A stretch of 64,000 nucleotides of DNA from Achatina immaculata (Eukaryota > Mollusca > Gastropoda > Stylommatophora > Achatinidae), in contig CM019707.1 of assembly GCA_009760885.1 (NCBI GenBank), positions 30,813,687 through 30,877,686 of the forward strand, written 5' to 3'. Under the pieces are notes generated by a model. It worked only from the letters and a program-made list of their open reading frames with translations, did not search any database and was not told where the DNA came from. This document shows positions 55,181 to 64,000 of this stretch, one piece after another (the stretch's first letter is position 1; each line of letters opens with the position of its first letter). The translations under genes and the position numbers were made by a program.

Positions 55181-56054
55181 GAACGTTGTGCCTCAATATA
55201 TTCACAGCTTCGTCTGCAGAGAACACTAGCTCGCAGTTATAGGGGGACAGAAGACAAGACAAGGCAAGACTAGACTAGACTTCAAATGAAATCTGTATAG
55301 TTTTGTGTCAGAAAAGTGAAATATCTCAAATTCAATCACCCCCTCCCTCCCTCCCTCCCACCCCAACTCCCATTTCTCCCCCCCCCCCCCCCATCCCTCT
55401 AGTGAAGCTAAATTACCTGCTTGGAATTTTTTTTAAACGCCTTTTTTGGGGTGAGGGAAAGTATCTCTGCTTTATGCTAATCGTATGTCAGGTGACGACA
55501 CAAGCAAATATTCACCTGTCACGAAATACGCCAAGGATTCCCCTATATAATAATGGGACCATCTTTTCTGAGCTCAAATATGGGAGGGTTTAGTATGGGT
55601 GGGGTAGGATGGGGTGTGTGTGTGTGTAAAAGTTAAATTTGAACTAAAACTTTTAATCAGACATGAATACTTTACTTACAAATATGCCAGTCAGGACTAC
55701 CTGTTGTACTTCTTTACAGAATGAATTTTCTTTAAAAATCGCAATTTTTCCAACAAGATGATTTTTAACAAATGTTCTCTGTCTATTTCTGAATATACGG
55801 CAATCAAAGATGAGAATACCTTACAAGACGAGACGTATATTTTAAAACAGAAGGCATTTTAAGCGTTCCAACGGAAGTAATACGATTCTCGGGGGGCAAA
55901 TATTTAAAATACGGGACAGGCGGCCGCTCTACCCATACAGTACCCGCAAGTCGGCAACATTCGATTACAGTACCCGCAAAATTTGGAACATTTTGTCAAA
56001 TATCGGACCTAAAAGCAACCGAATACCATGTTTGTCACACAATAATTAATAACA
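55181..56054. other. Filamin intron, nothing recognised
   Basis: Poly-C/CCCT-rich segment at ~55,340-55,395 and a GT run at ~55,614-55,627; otherwise unique. Confidence 0.4.
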
Positions 56055-56425
56055 CACGAAGCAGTAAAGCTGTGATACCAAAATGTCTCCTGGCTAGGTT
56101 AACATTGTATCACTCTCTCTCCCCTCCACGGTTTCCCCACCGAGCACACATCACAGGTCTCCGTTTAAACAGTCTCTACGCCCTACCATGCTCATTTCTG
56201 ACACACAGCGTCAGACAACCCATATCTTCTTACAGTTACAGCTAAGTGCTCTATTCATTATTAATTTTTTTTAAAAATAGCATTCATGTGTATCTATACT
56301 TTATCTCCTCTCTCTATTTCTTCGTCCTGTATGTTTTTGTGTGATTAAGGCTCACGCCGAAAAGTCACAACTTTGTAGTGTTAAGTAATAAAGCTGCTCC
56401 TACTTTTTTCATAGTTTATACACCA
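56055..56425 (+). mobile_element. ~370-bp dispersed element, unknown class
   Basis: Inverted counterpart of 23,165-23,530. Left part 'agtaaagctgtgataccaaa', middle 'gtttaaacagtctctacgcc', right part 'aaggctcacgccgaaaagtc' and 'aataaagctgctcctacttt'. The right end is also the arm of the palindrome at 19,172-19,272. Confidence 0.7.
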
Positions 56426-57029
56426 TGTATATCAGCGCAGCAACTGCTGACACCTTGTACAGACTTGGACTGAAGCTACCGAGAGGTGTGTGTACCAAGG
56501 TATGAAAACTAAACCGTCGGAAGCATGTAATTGGGGGGGGGGGGGAACTCTCAACGATTGGAATGTGTTCACAATGTAAGCTTTCCAGCGTACGCGCTTG
56601 TCCCAAAACAGGACGAACAAGACTTTGGAGCGGAACGGTAAATCTAACTCGTGACACGGTTCACGAAGAGAATTAGGCACTAAACCAGGGTCCTTAACGT
56701 TTTTTATGAACTCTAAACCAGGGTAATTCACTATGGATTGCCCAGTATGTTCCCCTCATACTCACTATGATTGCCACATATATCCCCTTGTCTTATCCCC
56801 TTCATCATATACCATTCAGTGTTGAGGAGAAAGCAGACGCGTCATAGCGCACCCCCCCCCCGCCCCCAATTACCCCCTTAAAAAGTTGTCCAAATTATAA
56901 TCGCTAGTCCTAGTTTGCACAAGTTTGCTTTAGAAAAGATGTCAATATCTTCGTTTTATTTTAGATTTGGATAGCTAGGAACAGAACAGCGGGGATAAAA
57001 AAACTTATAACTTTCTCTTGTCTCTTCTT
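56426..57029. other. Filamin intron, nothing recognised
   Basis: G-runs and C-runs (56,533-56,546; 56,852-56,870) in otherwise unique sequence; 'ctctaaaccagggt' recurs near 56,710. Confidence 0.4.
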
Positions 57030-59620
57030 GTCTATGTTCTTGGAACTATAACCTTGTTTTGTCTTCCACGTCCTTGGAACTATAACCTGTCTTGCCCTCC
57101 ATGTCCTTGGAACTATAACCTTGTCTTGTCTTCTATGTCCTTGGAGCTATAACCTTGTCTTGTCTTCTATGTCTTTGGAACTATAACCTTGTCTTGTCTT
57201 CTATGTCCTTGGAACTATAACCTTGTCTTGTCTTCTATGTCCTTGGAACTATAACCTTATCTTGTCTTCTATGTCCTTGGAACTATAACCTTGTCTTGTC
57301 GTCCATGTCCTTGGAACTATAACCTTGTCTTGTCTTCTATGTCATTGGAACTATAACCTTGTCTTGTCTTCTATGTCCTTGGAACTATAACCTTGTCTTG
57401 TCTTCTATGTCTTTGGAACTATAACCTTGTCTTGTCTTCTATGTCTTTGGAACTATAACCTTGTCTTGTCTTCTATGTCCTTGGAACTATAACCTTGTCT
57501 TGTCTTCTATGTCCTTGGAACTATAACCTTGTCTTGTCTTCTATGTCTTTGGAACTATAACCTTGTCTTGTCTTATATGTCCTTGGAACTATAACCTTGT
57601 CTTGTCTTGTCTTCTATGTCCTTGGAACTATAACCTTGTCATGTCTTCTATGTCTTTGGAACTATAACCTTGTCTTGTCTTCTATGTCCTTGGAACTATA
57701 ACCTTGTCTTGTCTTCTATGTCCTTGGAACTATAACCTTGTCTTGTCTTCTATGTCTTTGGAACTATAACCTTATCTTGTCTTCTATGTCCTTGGAACTA
57801 TTACCTTGTCTTGTAGTCCATGTCCTTGGAACTATAACCTTGTCTTGTCTTGTCTTCTATGTCCTTGGAACTATAACCTTGTCTTGCCTTATATGTCTTT
57901 GGAACTATAACCTTGTCTTGTCTTCTATGTCCTTGGAACTATAACCTTGTCTTGTCTTCTATGTCTTTGGAACTATAACATTGTCTTGTCTTCTATGTCT
58001 TTGGAAATATAACCTTGTCTTGTCTTCTATGTCTTTGGAAATATAACCTTGTCTTGTCTTCTATGTCTTTGGAAATATAACCTTGTCTTGTCTTCTATGT
58101 CCTTGGAACTATAACCTTGTCTTGTCTTCTATGTCCTTGGAACTATAACTTTGTCTTGTCTTCTATGTCTTTGGAAATATAACCTTGTCTTGTCTTCTAT
58201 GTCTTTGGAAATATAACCTTGTCTTGTCTGCTATGTCCTTGGAACTATCACCTTGTCTTGTCTTCTATGTCCTTGGAACTATAACCTTGTCTTGTCTTCT
58301 ATGTCCTTGGAACTATAACCTTGTCTTGTCTTATATGTCATTGGAACTATAACCTTGTCTTGTCTTCTATGTCCTTGGAACTATAACCTTGTCTTGTCTT
58401 CTATGTCTTTGGAACTATAACCTTGTCTTGTCTTCTATGTCTTTGGAACTATAACCTTGTCTTGTCTTCTATGTCCTTGGAACTATAACCTTGTCTTGTC
58501 TTCTATGTCCTTGGAACTATAACCTTGTCTTGTCTTCTATGTCTTTGGAACTATAACCTTGTCTTGTCTTATATGTCCTTGGAACTATAACCTTGTCTTG
58601 TCTTGTCTTCTATGTCCTTGGAACTATAACCTTGTCATGTCTTCTATGTCTTTGGAACTATAACCTTGTCTTGTCTTCTATGTCCTTGGAACTATAACCT
58701 TGTCTTGTCTTCTATGTCCTTGGAACTATAACCTTGTCTTGTCTTCTATGTCCTTGGAACTATCACCTTGTCTTGTCTTGTCTTCTATGTCCTTGGAACT
58801 ATTACCTTGTCTTGTAGTCCATGTCCTTGGAACTATAACCTTGTCTTGTCTTGTCTTCTATGTCCTTGGAACTATAACCTTGTCTTGCCTTATATGTCTT
58901 TGGAACTATAACCTTGTCTTGTCTTCTATGTCCTTGGAACTATAACCTTGTCTTGTCTTGTCTTCTATGTCTTTGGAACTATAACATTGTCTTGTCTTCT
59001 ATGTCTTTGGAAATAACCTTGTCTTGTCTTCTATGTCTTTGGAAATATAACCTTGTCTTGTCTTCTATGTCTTTGGAAATATAACCTTGTCTTGTCTTCT
59101 ATGTCTTTGGAAATATAACCTTGTCTTGTCTTCTATGTCCTTGGAACTATAACTTTGTCTTGTCTTCTATGTCTTTGGAAATATAACCTTGTCTTGTCTT
59201 CTATGTCTTTGGAAATATAACCTTGTCTTGTCTGCTATGTCCTTGGAACTATCACCTTGTCTTGTCTTCTATGTCCTTGGAACTATAACCTTGTCTTGTC
59301 TTCTATGTCCTTGGAACTATAACCTTGTCTTGTCTTATATGTCCTTGGAACTATAACCTTGTCTACTCTTCTATGTCCTTGGAACTATAACCTTGTCATG
59401 TCTTCTATGTCCTTGGAACTATAACCTTGTCTTGTCTTCTATGTCCTTGGAACTATAACCTTGTCTTGTCCTCCATGTCCTTGGAACTATAACCTTGCCT
59501 TGTCTTCTATGTCCTTGGAACTATAACCTTGTCTTGTCTTCTATGTCTTTGGAACCATAACCTTGTCTTGTCTTCTATGTCCTTAGAACTATAACCCTGT
59601 ATTGTCTTCTATGTCCTTAG
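57030..59620. repeat. 34-bp minisatellite, ~76 copies, with ~1-kb higher-order duplication
   Basis: The unit is CTTCTATGTCCTTGGAACTA followed by TAACCTTGTCTTGT. Variants (TCATTGG, GGAAATA, CTATCACC, TAGTCC) occur in the same order about 1.0 kb apart: the CTATTACC variant is at 57,799 and 58,800, and CTATCACC is at 58,245 and 59,246. A block of ~30 units has therefore been duplicated as a whole. Insertions of TTGTC (one extra 5-mer) mark specific units. No gene. Confidence 0.97.
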
Positions 59621-59629
59621 AGCTGCCAG

Positions 59630-59870
59630 TCTGAGAGGAGGTTGCTGCGGCTATTTTTTTTTTCAGTCCCTGAGCAGAACAGCAAAGGGGGCGGGGGGCT
59701 GTAATACTTCTTTAGCAGACTCCACCGCCATGAGGAATATGGCGATCCACCCCCCCCCCTCCCCCAGAACTGAAGCCTGTTACTGGAGGTACTAACGGAG
59801 AGGGTCTTGGTCAGCAAGCTTTAGCCAACCCTAACGCTAGCATGTTAGCTATTGGTCGCTGAGTGTCAAA
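59630..59870 (-). mobile_element. SINE-like element (S3/S4 group)
   Basis: Inverted relative of 54,965-55,180: 'ttgctgcggctatttttttt', 'acttctttagcagactccac', 'cctgttactggaggtactaa' and 'aaccctaacgctagcatgtt'. Directly abuts the 34-bp array. Confidence 0.72.
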
Positions 59871-60013
59871 TCGGACAGCGCCTCCCCCCTCCCCCCACCC
59901 AAGAAAGTTATATATATAAGTTATATATATCCCTCTCTATGTGTGTGTCATAACTTACTCAGGGATCAAATCCCCATACTCCCATCATTCGGCGCCCATA
60001 CGTACAAAGAGTA

Positions 60014-60605
60014 GGGCGCCTGAGTGGCGAGTTGGCTAGTGCATTAGTCGGTAGGGCCGCTAAACCAGGGTAATGTGAGAGTAGGTAGGGCCGCTAAACC
60101 AGGGTAATGTGAGAGTAGGTAGGGCCGCTAAACCAGGGTAATGTGAGAGTAGGTAGGGCCGCTAAACCAGGGTAATGTGAGAGTAGGTAGGGCCGCTAAA
60201 CCAGGGTAATGTGAGAGTAGGTAGGGCCGCTAAACCAGGGTAATGCGAGAGTAGGTAGGGCCGCTAAACCATGGTAATGCGAGAGTCGGTAGGGCCGCTA
60301 AACCATGGTAATGCGAGAGTCGGTAGGGCCGCTAAACCAGGGTAATGCGAGAGTCGGTAGGGCCGCTAAACCAGGGTAATGCGACGGTCGGTAGGGCCGC
60401 TAAACCAGGGTAGTGCGAGTCGGTAAGGCCGCTAAACCAGGGTAATGCGAGAGTAGGTATGGACGCAGCCACCCAGTTATATAAATTGATACGCAGATGG
60501 CGAAGGAAAGGTGGCCAGGCGTGATGTTAATCTCATCACCCTCGCAACGTGCCAAAATGTCAAGGAAATATATGGACACTAGTTGCCACTGTTGTACAAT
60601 AGGGC
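60014..60605 (+). mobile_element. SINE S1 split by a 34-bp tandem array
   Basis: The tRNA-like head (GCGCCTGAGTGGCGAGTTGG, then CTAGTGCATTAGTCGG) stops at ~60,048 and the S1 body resumes at ~60,465 (CGCAGCCACCCAGTTATATA, ggaaaggtggccaggcgtga). Between them are ~12 copies of GGTAGGGCCGCTAAACCAGG plus 14 bp. The array replaces the B-box region, so an internal piece of, or insertion into, the SINE has been amplified. An open frame through the array on the minus strand is an artefact. Confidence 0.82.
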
Positions 60606-60729
60606 TATCTATACCTACCTCCAAAAGGGTATGGACACTCCAGATCAAGAACCCCTGTGCTAAAGAACCAAGTAGACGATTGTTGAAGACCAGAGGTTTG
60701 GACGGAATGACATAGAATAATGCCTGGTG

Positions 60730-60880
60730 GGTTTTAAAAACCGAATAATTCCTTGAACGAAAATTAGAGACACCAGTTTGTAAAAACCGAATAATTCCTT
60801 GTACGAAAATAGAGACACTAGGTTGTAAAAACCGAACAATTCCTTGTACGAAAATTAGAGACATCAGGTTGTAAAATGAA
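60730..60880. repeat. ~48-bp tandem repeat, three copies
   Basis: The unit contains 'taaaaaccgaataattcctt' and 'gtacgaaaattagagacacc' with only single-base differences. Confidence 0.9.
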
Positions 60881-61094
60881 ACTTGACTGACTACAGTAAA
60901 AAGAAACAAAGAAGTTCTTGGTAGGTTCATGCTACATTCTCTGTTCTGATCTGCGCAAGAAACAAAGGAATAGAAAGCGCGGACGAGAACTTAGTGCTAT
61001 AAGGTCCAGGGATGCACAGCTAGTCGAGACCCCAGTCCAGCTTGTAATCTGTACTTCTACAGCGAGCTGCCTGCTGCAGTTTTGTTCAGTGGGG

Positions 61095-61560
61095 ATAGAT
61101 GGATGCGAGAGAGCGGAACAACAACACAAATCCTTCAGATCATCAGAGGAAGTACCCCCTTCAGACAAGTGTTTCGGCCCTATTAAACTCCTGACACTCT
61201 GGGGGGGGGGGCCTCTAGGTCATGATGGTAGTGGAGCCAGGGGTGATACCAGCTTTCTAAAGTCCGTGCAAGGAAGTGAAAAAAAATAGAGATAGATGGT
61301 AGTGGAGCCAGTGCTGATACCAGCTTTCTAAAGTCCGTGCAAGGAGGTGAAAAAAAATAGAGATAGATGGTAGTGGAGCCAGCGGTGATACCAGCTTTCT
61401 AAAGTCCGTGCAAGGAAGTGAAAAAAATAGAGACAGATGGTAGTGGAGCCAGTGATGATACCAGCTTTCTAAAGTCCGTGTAAGGAAGTGGAAAAAAATA
61501 GGGGTAGATGGTAGTGGAGCCAGCAGTGATACCTGCTTTCTAAAGTCCGTTAGTTACTTC
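61095..61560 (-). mobile_element. SINE S3 with a five-fold internal 71-72 bp amplification
   Basis: The minus-strand S3 body ('cagagtgtcaggagtttaat', 'agggccgaaacacttgtctg') lies at 61,140-61,210. Next to it, on the plus strand, a unit starting 'gatggtagtggagccag' and containing 'gctttctaaagtccgtgcaa' and an A-run is repeated five times (61,226-61,555). A single copy of this unit is part of the related element at 54,965-55,180. Confidence 0.8.
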
Positions 61561-61644
61561 TGTACTGAGTGAATGGATAAGAGCGAAACGTAAATGTTAC
61601 ATTTTATGTCTCTCAGCTTCAATGTTAATTATGTTTGCTACATG

Positions 61645-61766
61645 AACAGCATATTTGTAGAATGTCTGGAATAGAGTGAAAGATGTATGATAAAGGGCAG
61701 AATGTCAGACGGGCCTGCGTGCCCAATTCTTAACCCGTTTGAAATAAAGATCAATCAATCAATCAG
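61645..61766 (+). mobile_element. (AATC)n-tailed retroelement 3' end, copy 4
   Basis: It includes 'catatttgtagaatgtctgg', 'gggcctgcgtgcccaattct', AATAAAGATC and three AATC units. Nearly identical to 35,825-35,944, which fixes the shared left boundary at about 'catatttg'. Confidence 0.83.
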
Positions 61767-61849
61767 GGAAGTGAAAACAAAACCAAAAAAAAACACAAAA
61801 CAACCATTCTACTTCCCCTTCCCATCAAATTAAATGATTTTATTCCAGT

Positions 61850-62105
61850 ACTTACAACATCAACTGTTACAGAGACTACAGTACTTACAACACCAAATGT
61901 TACAGAGATTACAGTACTTACAACACTACCTGTTACACAGATTCCAGTACTTACAACACTACCTGTTACACAGATTCCAGTATTTACAACATCAACAGTT
62001 ACACAGATTCCAATACTTACAACATCAACCGTTACACAGATTCCACTACTTACAACATCAACCGTTACACAGATTCCAGTACTTACAACATCAACTGTTA
62101 CGGAC
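61850..62105. repeat. 33-bp minisatellite, ~8 copies
   Basis: The unit is CCAGTACTTACAACATCAAC plus 'tgttacacagatt'. The period is a multiple of three, so minus-strand frames show an 11-residue repeat (TVDVVSTGICV). Each unit also contains CTTAC, which read on the minus strand looks like a GTAAG donor; the array is not an exon. Confidence 0.95.
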
Positions 62106-62264
62106 CAAAAGAACATTCTCCTTGACTTCTCAGAAATATAAAAACCGTGGGAGATTATCACCAAAAAACAAAACAAAAAAAGTATAAAAACGTCGACATG
62201 CTGATTGCGGGTTTACAGCGATTTCCCGGTATTCTCTGTTCCCAAGTTCTGTGGTGGTTATGCG

Positions 62265-62500
62265 GTAGTTTTTCACGTCGAGGTCAACGGTTCGAGTCCG
62301 ACCAAAGGCGCACTAGTCAACCAGCTGGTTGTGGAAATGGGTTGCAGTCAAATTCAGACCCATGGAGTTCAAAAAGGAAGGCTGGCTGGTGTGATTCTGC
62401 CAACATCACCACTACAACATGAAGAAAGATGAAGGAAAACATGGGAACTAATGATAGGTGCCCCCGTAGCATATTAGGCTTTACCTTTAGTGTTATCATT
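62265..62500 (+). mobile_element. tRNA-derived SINE (diverged S1-like)
   Basis: An A-box-like TGGTTATGCGGTAG and a B-box GGTTCGAGTCC with tRNA-like spacing are followed by 'caaccagctggttgtggaaa', 'ggctggctggtgtgattctg' and 'gcatattaggctttaccttt'. The body order (valid head, 'cagctg..gaaatggg', 'ggctggctggtgtgat', 'caccac') parallels S1. Confidence 0.72.
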
Positions 62501-62822
62501 TAAAACCAAATAAAAACTGCTTCACTGCCATCTAAAAACCTCCGCGGAATCACCTGCGGGTCTTCCACGGTACACCGGTTTGTAATCGCTGGCCTGGCGG
62601 ATGATCGATTTCAAGCTCTCGCCTTAGGTCTTGGAATGGATTCAGTTTTTCAATTTACACCGTGTCTGTTTACTCTTTGAGTAACAAACGTACGAAACAA
62701 ACCAGTTTTACTGAAATGTGAATCGCCCTCAAATACAGAAAGTAAACACTGTCCGTGCCCACAGAAGAGACTGCATGTGAGAGAAGGCTAGGAAGGAACT
62801 ACTCTGCTTCCATGTTGCAGAA

Positions 62823-62825
<3 letters not shown>

Positions 62826-62853
<28 letters not shown>
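62826..62853. repeat. (AT)n microsatellite
   Basis: A pure AT alternation directly replacing the head of the following SINE. Confidence 0.95.
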
Positions 62854-62855
<2 letters not shown>

Positions 62856-63085
62856 CAACCAAATGGTCGAGGGTTCGAATCCCCAGCTGAGCGGGATTTT
62901 TTTTTTCCGACCAATACGGCCCTGAGGTAAAATGGGTACCAGAGAAAATCTGGGAAGTAAAGGCAGCGAGGAAAGGAACTGGTCACCCTACCTCATACGC
63001 TGATGACCCAGCATAATGAGGTCTCTAACGCTTCACCCCCTACGGCATTTGAAATGCTATGGGACTATCTTTACTTACGCACAAT
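62854..63085 (+). mobile_element. SINE S2, 5'-truncated
   Basis: Starts at 'agcaaccaaatggtcgaggg' with an intact B-box GGTTCGAATCC. It continues through 'accagagaaaatctgggaag' and 'cataatgaggtctctaacgc' to 'gctatgggactatctttact'. The same element, complete, is at 21,690-21,930 in the opposite orientation. Confidence 0.85.
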
Positions 63086-63492
63086 TCTGTAGGTGCATTT
63101 GAGTAGCGAAGTGGTCAGTGAATTCTCCTCTCAGAAAAAAATGATCGATTCTGGCAGAAGCATTGCTGTTTATTCAATTGTTAAAATGAGTGCCGAGAGA
63201 GAGAGAGAGATTTGATGACACAAAATGAAAAGTCTGAAGTGAAAAAAAAACCAGAACAAACAAAAATTCTGAGTAAAGAAACAGCAGAACTGTTACTGCC
63301 GGTCCGATCATGTGCACAAACTACATCAATCAACAAAGTACATCAATCAACAAAGTACATCAATCAACATACGTCTCAGTTTTACAAATTTTTCAAATAA
63401 GAAATCACGAGGCTTTCCCATTATAAAGTGATAAAAGCACAGTGTTGTATGTTTAGCATTCGAAAACTCATAAGCAAAGCACCGTAAACGAA

Positions 63493-63541
<49 letters not shown>

Positions 63542-63619
63542 AAAGAGAGTTACATAGGATTTGAATCACGAATACACGAACCAGGGTGGAAGGGGTGTGA
63601 GATAGCCAAGTCGATTAGT
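63086..63619. other. Filamin intron, microsatellites only
   Basis: (GA)n runs at ~63,196-63,210 and 63,491-63,538, and 'caatcaacaaagtacat' tandem three times at ~63,326-63,368. No gene. Confidence 0.7.
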
Positions 63620-64000
63620 GTGCTGTACTCTCGTGGCTAGACGGTTGCTTGTCCTATCAGAGTCCGTAGTTTATGCCCCAAGAAAAATATGACCAGATTT
63701 CCATGCTACCTCCGTGGCATGCTACCTCTGTGGCATGGGGCACGACTGCTCTACAAAACCAGGAAAGGAATCAACACAGCAGCAGTGATATGATTTGATA
63801 GCATTATCTTCAGCTTCGAGAAGCGGTTATAAACCAACAAAAAAATAGTCTTCTCGGGGTCATGACCCCAGGGGCCCACCGTCCTTAATAGCAATAGAAG
63901 ACCGAAAAGCTTGTCGACGGGGCTGGGGTTGGGGTGGGGGGTTACTTCTCTGATGAACCGAGGAGCCGTGTGAACTGAGAGTTTCCTATCTATATTCTGA
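63620..64000 (+). mobile_element. SINE S3-like copy, running off the window
   Basis: The right part (63,835-64,000) carries 'gtcatgaccccaggggccca', 'gaccgaaaagcttgtcgacg', 'ggttacttctctgatgaacc' and 'gagagtttcctatc', matching 16,530-16,665. The left part has a tRNA-like 'ctctcgtggctagacggttg' head but no clear B box. Moderately diverged. Confidence 0.6.

Noticed and set aside
57738..58945. Two similar Leu/Ser-rich plus-strand frames looking like paralogous small proteins
   Set aside because: They are the same stretch of the 34-bp array duplicated ~1 kb apart.
60400..60930. 176-codon minus-strand frame
   Set aside because: Runs through the 48-bp repeats, the SINE S1 body and the 34-bp array; no coherent domain.
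61850..62105. Series of minus-strand GTAAG donors resembling exons
   Set aside because: Each unit of the 33-bp array carries CTTAC; no filamin-like coding follows and the spacing is that of the repeat.
61763..62187. TVDVVSTGICV repeat protein and its opposite-strand shadow
   Set aside because: A 33-bp tandem repeat happens to be a multiple of three; no flanking coding sequence or splice sites.

Overview
This is eukaryotic genomic DNA from an intron-rich, repeat-rich animal genome. One protein-coding gene is recognisable: filamin (FLN), on the minus strand. It is entered and left mid-gene, so neither the actin-binding N-terminus nor the dimerising C-terminus is visible. The source is probably a lophotrochozoan and perhaps a gastropod mollusc. 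That is an inference from the filamin sequence, the many RTE-like non-LTR retrotransposon tails, the tRNA-type SINEs and the minisatellite load; nothing here fixes the species.

Filamin layout, in transcription order (high to low coordinates): exon O (53,837-53,754), N (45,686-45,546), M (41,560-41,393), L (38,775-38,629), K (30,105-30,022), J (27,047-26,910), I (26,382-26,215), H (23,054-22,911), G (14,901-14,815), F (12,600-12,463), E (11,477-11,304), D (9,917-9,771), C (9,110-9,027), B (7,027-6,890), A (3,066-2,893). These 15 exons splice in frame through 2,016 nt (672 codons), all at phase 1. They encode six complete filamin Ig-like repeats plus a partial one at each end. Exon sizes cycle with a period of four (84-87, 138-141, 168-174, 144-147 nt), and each cycle encodes two repeats. 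A 16th coding exon (47,121-46,086) carries its own ATG and a 345-codon Ser-rich unique sequence. It splices in frame into exon N, so it looks like the first coding exon of an actin-binding-domain-less short filamin. An in-frame cassette exon is the alternative reading.

Everything else is intronic. The introns hold truncated 3' ends of at least three non-LTR retrotransposon families on both strands, tRNA-derived SINEs, piggyBac-like TTAA elements (one caught in a 744-bp tandem duplication), hAT-like MITEs, small foldback elements, a repeated (AATC)n-tailed element, and about a dozen minisatellites. The largest minisatellites are at 7.5-8.6, 52.6-53.7 and 57.0-59.6 kb, and there is a 1.1-kb purine-only tract at 31.1-32.2 kb. 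Several minisatellites are amplified pieces of transposable elements. No rRNA, functional tRNA, CRISPR array, operon or second host gene was found.

Limits: all exon and repeat boundaries were read by eye. Element family names come from protein or terminal motifs, not database searches.
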